From Candidatus Mailhella merdavium (GTDB lineage Bacteria; Desulfobacterota; Desulfovibrionia; Desulfovibrionales; Desulfovibrionaceae), in NCBI GenBank assembly GCA_019119045.1, contig DWXS01000084.1:1-64000 (forward strand): a DNA stretch of 64,000 nt, read 5' to 3'. The notes beneath the pieces are model-generated. The model did no database searches and was not told the origin of the DNA. It saw nothing but the letters and a program-made list of their open reading frames with translations. Of the stretch, positions 55,901 to 63,688 are shown piece by piece (the stretch's first letter is position 1; every line of letters begins with the position of its first letter). The translations under genes and the position numbers were made by a program.

Positions 55901-55927
55901 GCGTTCAAGGGAACATTAAATTGGTAG
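52907..55927 (+). CDS. purL: Phosphoribosylformylglycinamidine synthase, PurL synthetase subunit
   Basis: Converts FGAR to FGAM in purine synthesis. 1006 residues with a PurS-like N-terminal segment (about 1-180) and two AIR-synthase-type halves. The linker signature TWSEHCKHKIFASRI (about 251-265) is clear, as are DNGAGGLSSSVGEM and, in the second half, SGKDSMKND and SACHDLSDGGLAVA. The C-terminal glutaminase domain of E. coli-type large PurL is absent, so a separate PurQ is required. The start follows TCAGGATAG. The stop is 51 bp before argD. Confidence 0.93.
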   Translation: MQQLFRVEIGVHPRHDDAVGRRVAAEIRDALGLAVDCARVIKVFTLKGISSEEAHSLVAGGVLHDPVLQQASLVPMTPKFEGRPADFVIEVGFRPGVTDNEGHTARDTAALVLGRERAGITAYTSAQYHLWGSPAHTLTRADAEHIAGGLLANELIQRFRIKSAEEWAENPGFEAQAAAVTGSPSDRVDVIPLSRMDDDALMTYSREHTLALSLAEMRKIKDWFARPEVREARVAYGLGEDPTDAEVEVLAQTWSEHCKHKIFASRIHYEDTASGTTEDIDSLYKTYVMGPTASLRKRRGGEDFCRSVFSDNAGVVAFNDEYDVCIKVETHNSPSALDPYGGALTGIVGVNRDPMGTGMGAELVCNTDVFCFASPFHTGELPPRLLHPRRVMEGVRKGVEDGGNKSGVPTVNGSIVYDERFLGKPLVYCGTVGLLPRELHGHPGYEKKALPGDVIVMAGGRIGKDGIHGATFSSEELHEGSPATAVQIGDPITQRKMYDFIMRARDRGLYHSITDNGAGGLSSSVGEMAEDTGGCRMNLALAPLKYDGLKPWEILISEAQERMTLAVPPDCLDEFLALAKRMDVEATALGEFTDSGVFHVTFGDKPVAALSMEFMHKGVPQLELKARWVAPRVDMEPRVDVSAADQAALLPRMLGRLNICSKEYLIRQYDHEVRGGSVVKPLVGLKQDGPSDAAVLRPRLDSDAGIVLSHGICPKFSDYDTYWMMANAIDEAVRNAVAVGGNPDRMAGVDNFCWCDPVESEKNPDGSYKLAQLVRACQALSRYCLDYGVPCISGKDSMKNDYTGGGVKISIPPTVLFSVLGVVDDVNRCVTSDFKHAGDEIYLLGLTRREMAGAEVMAELGLSGGRVPTVDASSALTRYRTLYRAVQAGLVSACHDLSDGGLAVAVAEMCIGGRIGAVVDVDAVKAAESLTLTERLYSESASRLLVTVPRASAAAFEDMFASQLGVSAARIGEVREGGLSFVSGHDPLFAHDVEDLARAFKGTLNW

Positions 55928-55978
55928 AATACGCGGAGACGGAAAATTTTCCCGCCCGCGATGAGAAGGAGCATCGTC

Positions 55979-57184
55979 ATGAGCGAGTCGCTGGAAATGT
56001 TCCGGAAAAGGGAACAACAGCTTTTGTGTCGGACATACAGCCGCTACCCCCTTTCGGTGGTTCGCGCAAAGGGCGCGCGCCTCTGGGATGCCGACGGCAA
56101 GGAATATGTGGATTTGCTGGCAGGAATTGCGGTGACGGGTCTTGGCCACTGCAATGAGGAAATTGCTGAAGTCATATCGCGGCAGGCCCGCAAGCTCATC
56201 CATGTGAGCAACCTCTTTTATCAGGAAGAGCAGCTGGATTTTGCGGAAAAGCTGCTTGCCACAAGTCATGCGGGCAAGGTCTTTTTCTGTAATTCCGGAG
56301 CGGAGGCCAACGAGGCGGCGATTAAGATCGCGCGCCGCTATCAGCAGGCCGTGCGCGGACGGGACGCCTGGAGGGTCATTACTCTGGAGAACTGCTTCCA
56401 CGGGCGCACCATGGCCACGCTGGCCGCAACCGGGAAGCATACCGACGGCTTTACGCCTTTGCCGGACGGCTTTTCCCGCGTGCCGTGGGGGGATATCGAC
56501 GCGCTCGAGCGCGCCATGACCCCGGATACGGCGGCCGTACTGGTGGAAATGATTCAGGGAGAAGGCGGCGTATTTCCTCTGGAACCTGAATATGCTACGG
56601 CCTTGCGGGATCTGTGCCGCGAGCGCGGCGTGCTGTTCATGGCCGACGAGGTTCAGGCCGGTATGGGACGCAGCGGCAGGTTCTGGGCCTTCCAGCATTA
56701 CGGGGTGGAACCGGATGTGTTCACCTCGGCCAAATCCATGGCCAACGGGCTGCCTCTCGGAGCCATGCAGGCCACGAATGAGGTTGCGCAGGGCTTCGAT
56801 TACGGCAGTCACGCTACGACCTTCGGCGGAGGTGCGCTTGTGACGGCCGTCGGACTCAAGGTGCTGGAAATTATGGAACGGGACGGCCTGGTTGCCCGGG
56901 CGGCGGAACTGGGGGCCCGCGCCTGCGCCCGCTTCCGTGAGCTTGGGGAAAGACTGCCCGGCACCGTGCGGGAAGTGCGCGGCAAAGGGCTGATCATCGG
57001 CGTGGAACTGGCTCTGGATGACGATATCTGCCGCAAGGTCTGGGAACGTCTGCTGGAGAAGGGCTTTGTCCTCAACCTGACCTACGGCAAAACTCTGCGC
57101 CTTCTGCCACCTCTGAATATTGAGGAAGCGGATCTGGAGCATTTTACGGAAGCTCTGGAAGAAACATTGAAAGAACTGGTCTGA
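55979..57184 (+). CDS. argD: Acetylornithine aminotransferase
   Basis: Class-III PLP aminotransferase of 401 residues, fourth step of arginine synthesis (and often succinyldiaminopimelate transamination). NSGAEANEAAIK (about 105-116), the PLP aspartate in MADEVQAGMGRSG, and the Schiff-base Lys in FTSAKSMANGLPLGA (near 258) are visible. The ATG at 55979 has AAGGAG eight bases before; an ATG 18 bases earlier lies ahead of that site. Likely cotranscribed with purL. A related ornithine or GABA aminotransferase cannot be fully excluded. Confidence 0.92.
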   Translation: MSESLEMFRKREQQLLCRTYSRYPLSVVRAKGARLWDADGKEYVDLLAGIAVTGLGHCNEEIAEVISRQARKLIHVSNLFYQEEQLDFAEKLLATSHAGKVFFCNSGAEANEAAIKIARRYQQAVRGRDAWRVITLENCFHGRTMATLAATGKHTDGFTPLPDGFSRVPWGDIDALERAMTPDTAAVLVEMIQGEGGVFPLEPEYATALRDLCRERGVLFMADEVQAGMGRSGRFWAFQHYGVEPDVFTSAKSMANGLPLGAMQATNEVAQGFDYGSHATTFGGGALVTAVGLKVLEIMERDGLVARAAELGARACARFRELGERLPGTVREVRGKGLIIGVELALDDDICRKVWERLLEKGFVLNLTYGKTLRLLPPLNIEEADLEHFTEALEETLKELV

Positions 57185-57295
57185 TGTTCTTTCTGCGCGA
57201 AAGAAAAGCGAAAAAACGTCAGGCTCTGTTCAGAACAGAGGCAGATTCCGTATCCGGGATATTCTGAACGCCCTTCAAAACGATAAACATTACCT

Positions 57296-57345
57296 GAAAA
57301 CCGACGAACGAGACACGCATAAGTGTCCTGTTCGCCGGTTTTTCT
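57296..57345 (+). terminator. Terminator of argD
   Basis: AAAACCG-CGAAC-GACAC pairs with GTGTC-GTTCG-CGGTTTTT around a short loop; ends in five T. Confidence 0.88.
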
Positions 57346-57570
57346 ATGTTGAGCTGCTTTGTTGGTGCATAATGCGGGGCATTGCACAGGCAGGGCGATG
57401 CAATCGTGCGCCGACAGATGGAAGTTGCGGGGCTTGCGGCTGGTAAAAGCCTTTGAGCAGGGCAGGTCCGCTTGCGCTGACACCGGGAGATTGCCCGACG
57501 TATGATGATAAGCTTGTAATTGTGATTGAAGTCCCGGCCGAGTAGGAATATAGTTGAGGAGAGCCGTAAT
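57346..57570. other. Leader of the GGDEF gene
   Basis: About 225 bases between the argD terminator and the next start; nothing specific is seen. Confidence 0.45.
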
Positions 57571-59062
57571 ATGCGCCTCTGTCGCGCGTTTGATCGGCGC
57601 TTCCCTGAAAATGGCTACCGCATCATGCGCCGTTGTGAATCTCTGAGGAAATATGGAAAAGGTCTGCCCCACGCGTCTGAGAACTGTCCTAGTCTGGCCG
57701 GGGTTGTCGCTGAATCCATGGAAGACATCATCTATGTCAGCGATCCAGAAACATATGAGGTACTCTGGCTCAACTCGATCGGCCAGTGCAAGCTGGGTAT
57801 CGAGGACTTTCGCGGAAAAAAGTGCTACGCGCTTTTTCAGGGGCTGAGTTCTCCCTGTCCTTTCTGTCCCATAGGGCGTCTTTCCTTCGATTCCTTCTAT
57901 GTCTGGGAACATACCAACCCGATCGTAGAGAGGTATTTTCTGGTCAAGGACAAGCTCGTCCCCTGGCAGGGAAGGCCCGTCCATCTGGAAATTGCCGTGG
58001 ATATCACGGAACAGGCGGAACGGAGAAAGAAGGTTCAACGCAAATTTGAGATAGAGCGGACGGTTGTGGAGTGTGTGCGCACACTGATGCAGGAAGAGGA
58101 TTTTTTTTTCGGCGATTGACAAGGTACTGGCTCTGGTTGGAGCCCAGTACGAGGCGGATCGGGCCTATATCTTTGAATCGGACGGAAATCCCGCCGAGGC
58201 GACGATCATAACCAATACGCATGAATGGTGTGCGCCCGGAGTTGAGGCCCAGCAGAGTTCTCTGCAGCATATAGCCTTTGAGATAGTGCGTCCCTGGTTT
58301 GATCTTTTTGAAGCCTCCAGAGAAGTTATCATTGAAGATATGGAACATATCAGGGACGATTACCCTGAACTGTATGCCCTCCTCAAGCGGCAGGACATCT
58401 GGAGACTTTTCGTTGTGCCGCTGCATTCAAACGGCGTTCTTGGCGGCTTTATCGGCGTGGACAATCCTCGCATCCCGGAACAGGATTTTTCCCTTCTGCA
58501 GTCTCTGGCCTATTTTGTGGACATCGAGATAGCCAAGCGAAGGACGGCGGAGGAGCTGCGCCGTCTCGGCCTGAGGGACGCGCTCACGGGGATGGGAAAT
58601 CGTAACGCCTATCTGTCAGCATGCAATCTGCTGAAAAAACGTTCCTGCAGCCTCGGTGTCATGTTCATCGACCTCAACAATCTCAAGTGCGTGAACGATA
58701 CCTTCGGGCACGAACGGGGAGACGAATATATCCGAACTTTGAGCGAATTGTTCCTCAAGCATTTTCGCAGCAGGGATATTTTCCGTATAGGAGGGGACGA
58801 ATTTGTGTTTCTCTGCGAAAATATGCCTGAAGGGCTGTTCCATGCAAAGATCCGGAATATGCTGAAGGAAGGCGAGCAGCGTTTTCCGGGGTCCATCGCT
58901 CTCGGAGCAGTATGGTCTCCCCGGTCGGCAGACGTGGAGCAGATGGTGCAGGAGGCCGATCGGCGCATGTATGCGGAAAAGCAACGTCAGAAGGTCGAAC
59001 GCGGATCGGGTATGCCCGCCTGTTTCTGTCAGGAAAAAAATTTTGTTTCCGGGGCGGAGTAA
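57571..59062 (+). pseudogene. PAS-GAF-GGDEF diguanylate cyclase, frameshifted at a T9 run
   Basis: The first frame gives a PAS domain (about 45-165; note CPFCPIG in it) and stops just after a run of nine T at 58101-58109. Removing one T continues EDFFSAIDKVLALVGAQ and leads straight into a GAF domain and a complete GGDEF domain (RIGGDEFVFLCE, with the Mg-binding FIDLNNLKCVNDTFGHERGD region). The intact product would be about 497 residues, a cyclic-di-GMP synthase. GAGGAGA precedes the ATG at 57571. The homopolymer makes this a candidate phase-variable or slippage-controlled gene as much as a dead one; sequencing error is also possible. Confidence 0.88.
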
Positions 59063-59463
59063 TTGGGCGGTTACATATATGCCGTTTTCGTCAACGGACG
59101 CATCGCGCATAAAAAATGATATGGGCTTTACCGGATACGGATTCGGGAGGCCGAACCGGGAAAAGTCGGTATGTTGCACCGGATTCGAGAGGGCGGCATA
59201 TTCTCATTGCTGCCCCGGGAAGGCGAGAACGGAGCCCCGAGCCGGGGCATCTGACCCCGCGTATGCGTTGACTCCTTGCAGGTCGGCGTATATGTGTATG
59301 GGGCACGAATTTAACATGATCATCTGTGATGCCGGGCAGCGGTAACTTCCTTACGGAGCCATGTTTCAGAATTCCCTTTTTGGGGGGAAACAGTCTGCAA
59401 AGGATGCGGTTGTGAAGTCCGGGCATACAGGGAATGAGCTGCATACTCGAAGGGCTTTCAGAC
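59063..59463. other. Intergenic, no supported gene
   Basis: About 400 bases between the GGDEF gene and the macro-domain gene. No supported frame, terminator or repeat. Confidence 0.45.
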
Positions 59464-59928
59464 ATGATAACATTTATGACGGGCGATATTTTTCAGGGGG
59501 AACATGAGGTTCTTGTCAACGACATCAACTGTGCCGGAAAGATGGATATCGGCATGGGCATCATATTGAAGGACAAGTATCCCAATATGTTCCGGCAGTA
59601 TGAGAAGCTGTGCGCTTCAAAAATCATTCGCCCCGGCAATACCTGGGTATATGAAACGAGCAGGGATATTCCGAAGTATATTTTCAATGCGGCAACGCAA
59701 TATCATTGGAAGGACAGGGCAGATCTGGACTGGGTCATTAAGTGTTACCAGTCTATAGTGTCCAACATCGTCAGCAGGAAGGTCACGGATATAGCCGTTC
59801 CTCCGCTTGGCTGCGGCGCGGGCGGGCTGCGCTGGAAAATAGTCAGACAGTATGCTGAAAAAGCTCTGGACGGCGATCCCTATGTGAAAAACCATTGTCG
59901 CGTTGTCTGCTACGAACCTGAAGAGTAA
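59464..59928 (+). CDS. Macro-domain (ADP-ribose-binding) protein
   Basis: 154 residues, a stand-alone macro domain close to the DarG/ALC1-like branch. It begins MITFMTGDIFQGEHEVLVNDINCAGK in type (TGDIF then VNDINCAG), with MGIILKDKYPNMFRQY and the PPLGCGAGGLRW loop (about 118-129). Members bind or remove ADP-ribose from DNA or protein. An ATG 30 bases earlier (59434) with AGGGA is an alternative start. In DarTG systems a toxin gene precedes the macro gene; none is seen here, so it is an orphan. A terminator lies 125 bp after the stop. Confidence 0.87.
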   Translation: MITFMTGDIFQGEHEVLVNDINCAGKMDIGMGIILKDKYPNMFRQYEKLCASKIIRPGNTWVYETSRDIPKYIFNAATQYHWKDRADLDWVIKCYQSIVSNIVSRKVTDIAVPPLGCGAGGLRWKIVRQYAEKALDGDPYVKNHCRVVCYEPEE

Positions 59929-60052
59929 AGCGTCCGATAGTTTTTTCAGCATCCGGATGTTGCTCCTTTTCCGTTTGTGAGGTTTCCGTCTGAAAGGCAG
60001 GAGCAACCCGGGATGAAAGAAACGACGTCGTTCACTTTCTCATCTGCTTTTT

Positions 60053-60088
60053 GAAGCCCGGAGTGTTTCTCCGGGCTTCTGTTTTTTG
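60053..60088 (+). terminator. Terminator after the macro-domain gene
   Basis: AAGCCCGGAG / CTCCGGGCTT stem with a short loop, then CTGTTTTTT. Confidence 0.85.
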
Positions 60089-60163
60089 CGGTGCGTGCAG
60101 GAAACCTGCTCCGGGAAGTTGTACTCTGCCGCTATCCGACAGTGATGCAGGTGTGACGCATTT

Positions 60164-60312
60164 CGTTCCGGAAATGCGCTGTGGAGTCGAGCAGGGCAAG
60201 ACGGGGCGCGATGCTGGACAGCCGTCATTCACTTAAGACGGCGAGTACCTGCGGCGTGAGACCTGTGAGCCGGAACATGGAATTGTGGCCGGCAGATATT
60301 TTCAACTGCAAC
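60164..60312 (+). repeat. Dispersed intergenic repeat, copy D (diverged)
   Basis: The most diverged copy: CGTTCCGGAAATG, GGAGTCGAGCAGGGCAAGAC, CGCGATGC, then GCGGCGTGAG, GTGAGCCGGAACATGG and GCCGGCAGATATTTTCAA, followed by CTGCAA. The last blocks align with copy A (GCGAGCCGGAAC, GCCGGCAGG-type, TTCAGGTGCAA). It is direct relative to copy A and inverted to copy C, on the other side of the glucoamylase gene. Confidence 0.55.
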
Positions 60313-60443
60313 ACGCTCTCGTGATGCAACATATGGTTTGTCATCCTTCGGAAAGGGGGCGGCATGATGTTGAAATGCCGCTCTTACGACAGCGCGTTAT
60401 AGCGGCCTGCGGCAAGTCGAAGGAAGGCGCGGGGGCGACCGTA

Positions 60444-62135
60444 TCAGGCATTGGAGTTTTCATGCAGGCGCAGGGGCAGTTCGTAGTTCATTCCGTCCAG
60501 TGTCATGCGCAGAGTGAGGATATCGCTTTCTGCCATGCGTCCAGACAGCGGAGGAATGGAGAGGATGTTTGCGCCGCGTTCGGCGGCAAGACCAGCAGTC
60601 CACAACGTTCTTTCCTGCCTGTCCAGCAGGGAGAAGTATGCCTTCGTATTCCGATCCGCTCTGAAGCGGACTTCATACGTGCCGCGATCCGGATGGAGGA
60701 CAAGATCGCAGGCGTCCGGAACATATGTTTCCGGCGAAGCGTTTTGCGCGGGCTTGAGCGTGATCACCATTTCAGGAAAACCGGCGGGCAGATCCGGCTC
60801 CGTCATTCCTGCCCGAGCCAGCCCGCGCCGGGCTTCTTCCGTCTGCATGAACAGCTTCCAGAGCAGGCCGGAGCGGTAGTTTTCCACCATGCACACAATG
60901 GGAAGCTGATCAATGGCGTTATAGGTGCGCGCATACCAGACCTTTTCCGGATTGAGCGAGGGGCGCAGCGCATCATAGGGGCCCCAGGGGCCGATCATGT
61001 CCTTTTCCAGCGGGCCGTACAGTTCGCGCAACACCTGCAACGCATAGTAGGGTGCGTAGGGCATGGAAGACAGCGCGGCAGTCGGCGCGACGACGCCGTG
61101 TTCGTTTCCCGGAGCATTGAAGGTATAGCCCTCGGGAGCGTCACACGAGGTCAGTCCCCACAGGGTTTTCCGATATCCGTATTCCTTCGGCGCAGTCTCC
61201 AGGCAGTACGCGCGATTGACCAGCGTCTGCGTCACGTTGCGCACGCCGTAGCCCTTGCGTACCTTATCGTCCGCAATACGGAAGGGATCTATGCCGATGA
61301 AGGAATAGTGGGTGACGAAAAGCGGGCCGGTATAGGGCATGGCTGCTTCCACCGTATAGCCGTTGCCGCTTTTGGGCAGGTATTCGTCGGTGGATTTCCA
61401 GTAGGCATAGGCTTCTGCAGGGATGGGATGTGTAGGAGAGGCCAGCGCCATGACATACAGCGCGAGACATTCGTTGAAGCCTGATACCTTCATGTTCATC
61501 TCAAAGCCGTATTCCGGACTCCAATGCCAATACATGCCGTTGTTTTCCGGGTGTTCGCGGCCTTCGGGGCCGGCAGCGAACCAGTCCCACTCCACGTCTT
61601 CCCACAGCTCCGTAATGATGGAGCGCAGCTGAGCTTCGGCATCCGGGCCGTTAAAATATTCGCGGGCAATGAGCAGATTCTGTATCAGAAAGGCCGTTTC
61701 CACGATGTCCGCGCCTATGTCCTTCTGCCCGAAGGGCATGGTTGCTCCGGTAATTCCGTTCACCCAGTGGGGAAAGGCTCCATGCAGGCTTTTGCGTGCG
61801 GTATTGTCGCGCAGAAAGCGAACAAGCGTAAGCAGCCGTTCTACGGCCTGTTCGCGGGAGATCCACCCGCGCTCTACGGCAACCACAATGGCCGAAACGC
61901 CGAATCCCGTGCCTCCGATGGTTGCCGGGCCGTCGGCGTAGCGATTGTTCTCGAATGTCATGCCCGAGGGGTAGGCGTGTTCCCACATGTACAGAAAACA
62001 TTCGCGCTGGACTCTGTCCAGCAGAAGTGCGTCGGAACCGGACGAAGGGGAGGCGGAAGCCCCGGCAGAGAGCGGGATGCAGAGAGCGAGACAGAAAAAT
62101 AAAAGACTCGTGAGACGGGCGGAGATGTTGTGCAT
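60444..62135 (-). CDS. Exported glucoamylase-family protein
   Basis: 563 residues with a signal peptide (1-29, ending GASA). The body matches the glycoamylase-like (PF10091-type) family: HGAFPHWVNGITG, FGQKDIGADIVETAFLIQNLL (DIGADIVETAFL), ENNGMYWHWSP, AAPKEYGYRKTLWGLTSCDAP-like (WGLTSCDAP) and GNEHGVVAPTAALSSMPY in part. These have an alpha/alpha-barrel and act on beta-glucans (cyclic or linear) in the periplasm. A C-terminal beta domain (about 450-563) is appended. The start at 62135 is chosen for the signal peptide; the ribosome site is weak. Inverted repeat copies C and D flank the gene. Confidence 0.86.
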   Translation of the reverse strand: MHNISARLTSLLFFCLALCIPLSAGASASPSSGSDALLLDRVQRECFLYMWEHAYPSGMTFENNRYADGPATIGGTGFGVSAIVVAVERGWISREQAVERLLTLVRFLRDNTARKSLHGAFPHWVNGITGATMPFGQKDIGADIVETAFLIQNLLIAREYFNGPDAEAQLRSIITELWEDVEWDWFAAGPEGREHPENNGMYWHWSPEYGFEMNMKVSGFNECLALYVMALASPTHPIPAEAYAYWKSTDEYLPKSGNGYTVEAAMPYTGPLFVTHYSFIGIDPFRIADDKVRKGYGVRNVTQTLVNRAYCLETAPKEYGYRKTLWGLTSCDAPEGYTFNAPGNEHGVVAPTAALSSMPYAPYYALQVLRELYGPLEKDMIGPWGPYDALRPSLNPEKVWYARTYNAIDQLPIVCMVENYRSGLLWKLFMQTEEARRGLARAGMTEPDLPAGFPEMVITLKPAQNASPETYVPDACDLVLHPDRGTYEVRFRADRNTKAYFSLLDRQERTLWTAGLAAERGANILSIPPLSGRMAESDILTLRMTLDGMNYELPLRLHENSNA

Positions 62136-62380
62136 GGTATGCCTGTTGCGTCTGGCTGGCGTATGCCCCGGAGCATCGTGTTCCGGTCGGAGGTGAAAGA
62201 GGGGAAAATGCGTTTTGCAAAAAGGTTGCCGATGGAAGTATGGAATACACGCTTTATTCATACGGGAATGTGCCCGGCGTTTTCGGCGGGAACAGCCTGA
62301 TCCGCATACCGAAGTTCGATATGGACGCGCTTCGATTCCGGTTGGTTCTGCCCGTAGTCTGCCCCGTCCGACACAGGGGC
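62136..62380. other. Upstream region of the glucoamylase gene
   Basis: About 245 bases between the gene start and repeat copy C. No promoter I can support. Confidence 0.4.
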
Positions 62381-62599
62381 GTTTTAATCTTGAAACTATC
62401 CGCAATTCAGGAGGCCATGTCCCAGCTTGCAGCCTTTATGCCTCCGCCGGAGCTTGCTCTGCTGTCATGACTGTCGCCCCGCGGGCTACAGACACGGTTC
62501 TGCGAGCCGTCCGTCGGGTGACACCGCAAGAACAGTACGGCTGCTCCGGAATCGCGGCGTAGTCTCGTTTCTCTTGACTCCGGGAGCATGTTCAAAATG
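62381..62599 (-). repeat. Dispersed intergenic repeat, copy C
   Basis: Read on the minus strand: TTTTGAACATGCTCCCGGAG, TCAAGAGAAACGAGAC, CCGCGATTCCGGAGCAGCC, then GCTCCGGCGGAGGCATAAAG, GCTGCAAGC and CCTGAATTGCGG, ending TTTCAAGATTAAAACG. The longest copy. It starts inside a perfect hairpin (62583-62609). Confidence 0.75.
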
Positions 62600-62609
62600 A
62601 ACATGCTCC
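62583..62609. other. Perfect 12-bp hairpin at the start of repeat copy C
   Basis: GGAGCATGTTCA-AAA-TGAACATGCTCC, with no T tail. Copy B has the related palindrome GAACATGTTC at the same place, so a palindromic start seems to be part of the element. Confidence 0.6.
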
Positions 62610-62954
62610 AGAAGAAGAGGCGCAGGCATGAGATCTGAAGAAGGCGAAGCATGTCTGCCGTCCGCTTTCTTCCATGAATCGGGGGCTTATCGCATGTTTC
62701 CAGAAGGATGGCAATTTCCTCCCTGTCGAAATGGAGTCGAGCCGTACGGAAAGGAGAAATGCAGAAAGGAGCCCCGAGTGCGGACAACGACAACAGCTCA
62801 GGACTCCCTTGTCAGAAAAAGGCCGTTCGGGATAAGCCGGGAAGCAGAAGCACTCTGAAGCAGGAACTGTTTTCTTTCATACAGGTGAAGGGATTCGGAA
62901 AGCCTACGTTATGCCGGGGAAAGGGCTATTCCCCTGTCGGCACGGCGATACGAC
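62610..62954. other. Intergenic, no supported gene
   Basis: About 345 bases between the hairpin and the Ros/MucR gene end; short frames only. Confidence 0.45.
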
Positions 62955-63365
62955 TTATTTTTCTTTCGCGTCATGCGCGATGCGGCGTTTTTCCCAAAGC
63001 TGCATATCTTTCATTTTTTTGCGGCGTTCACGCTGCAACTCCTTGCAGACCAGAGGCGTATTTTTCTTGAAGCCCCATTTTTCACGATAGCCGGCAGCGT
63101 CAAGGCCGTGAGTGGCAAGATGCTTCTTGGTAATAATTTTGAAGCTCTTGCCGCATTCAAGGCAGGTTACGGATTTTTCCTTGATGGATTTTGCCGCTTC
63201 CATCACGGGCATACGTTCTTCGGCAACGGAATCCGGTTCTTCCTCAAGCTGCTTGAGGCTTGCGGCCACGGCTTTGACCATGGAAATGATGGCTTCTTCT
63301 TCCATGACACGGACGGAAGCCTGCGCCTTTACGATTTCAAGAGCATGTTTCAGATAGTCTTCCAT
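62955..63365 (-). CDS. Ros/MucR-family transcriptional regulator
   Basis: 136 residues. The C2H2-type zinc-finger of Ros/MucR proteins is plain: CLECGKSFKIITKKHLATH (68-86), followed by the family's GLDAAGYREKWG. A longer N-terminal helical part precedes it and a basic tail follows. Such proteins regulate exopolysaccharide and cell-envelope genes in alphaproteobacteria and are numerous in Desulfovibrio. The start is preceded by AAGGATATT. Confidence 0.9.
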   Translation of the reverse strand: MEDYLKHALEIVKAQASVRVMEEEAIISMVKAVAASLKQLEEEPDSVAEERMPVMEAAKSIKEKSVTCLECGKSFKIITKKHLATHGLDAAGYREKWGFKKNTPLVCKELQRERRKKMKDMQLWEKRRIAHDAKEK

Positions 63366-63688
63366 AATAATATCCTTTGTAATATATTTTCTACAGACAA
63401 AATCAGATTATGGCACTTGGCATCATATGGCAAGGTTATAATGCCTTAACTTTGCCAATGACTCGAAAAAAATACCTCCCTGCGTTTCGGTATGAGCATA
63501 AGAGAAAAGAACATGAGTCGGAGAGCGCGGGCAGACAACAAACGGACGAGCTTCCGCAGTGTTCGTATCCCGGCCCTGTGGGAAAGCTGTCTGCGTCGAC
63601 GGGGGAAAGGTTCAGGGCTTTTGTTTTTCAAAAATACGGGCTATGATTTCTGCTCAAGCCTTCTCACCTTCTCACAGGAAGCTGTCGT
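63366..63688. other. Divergent intergenic region
   Basis: About 320 bases between the Ros/MucR gene and the binding-protein gene, A+T-rich near 63370-63480 and likely to hold both promoters. A 66-codon frame (63492) has no ribosome site and is not counted. Confidence 0.5.
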
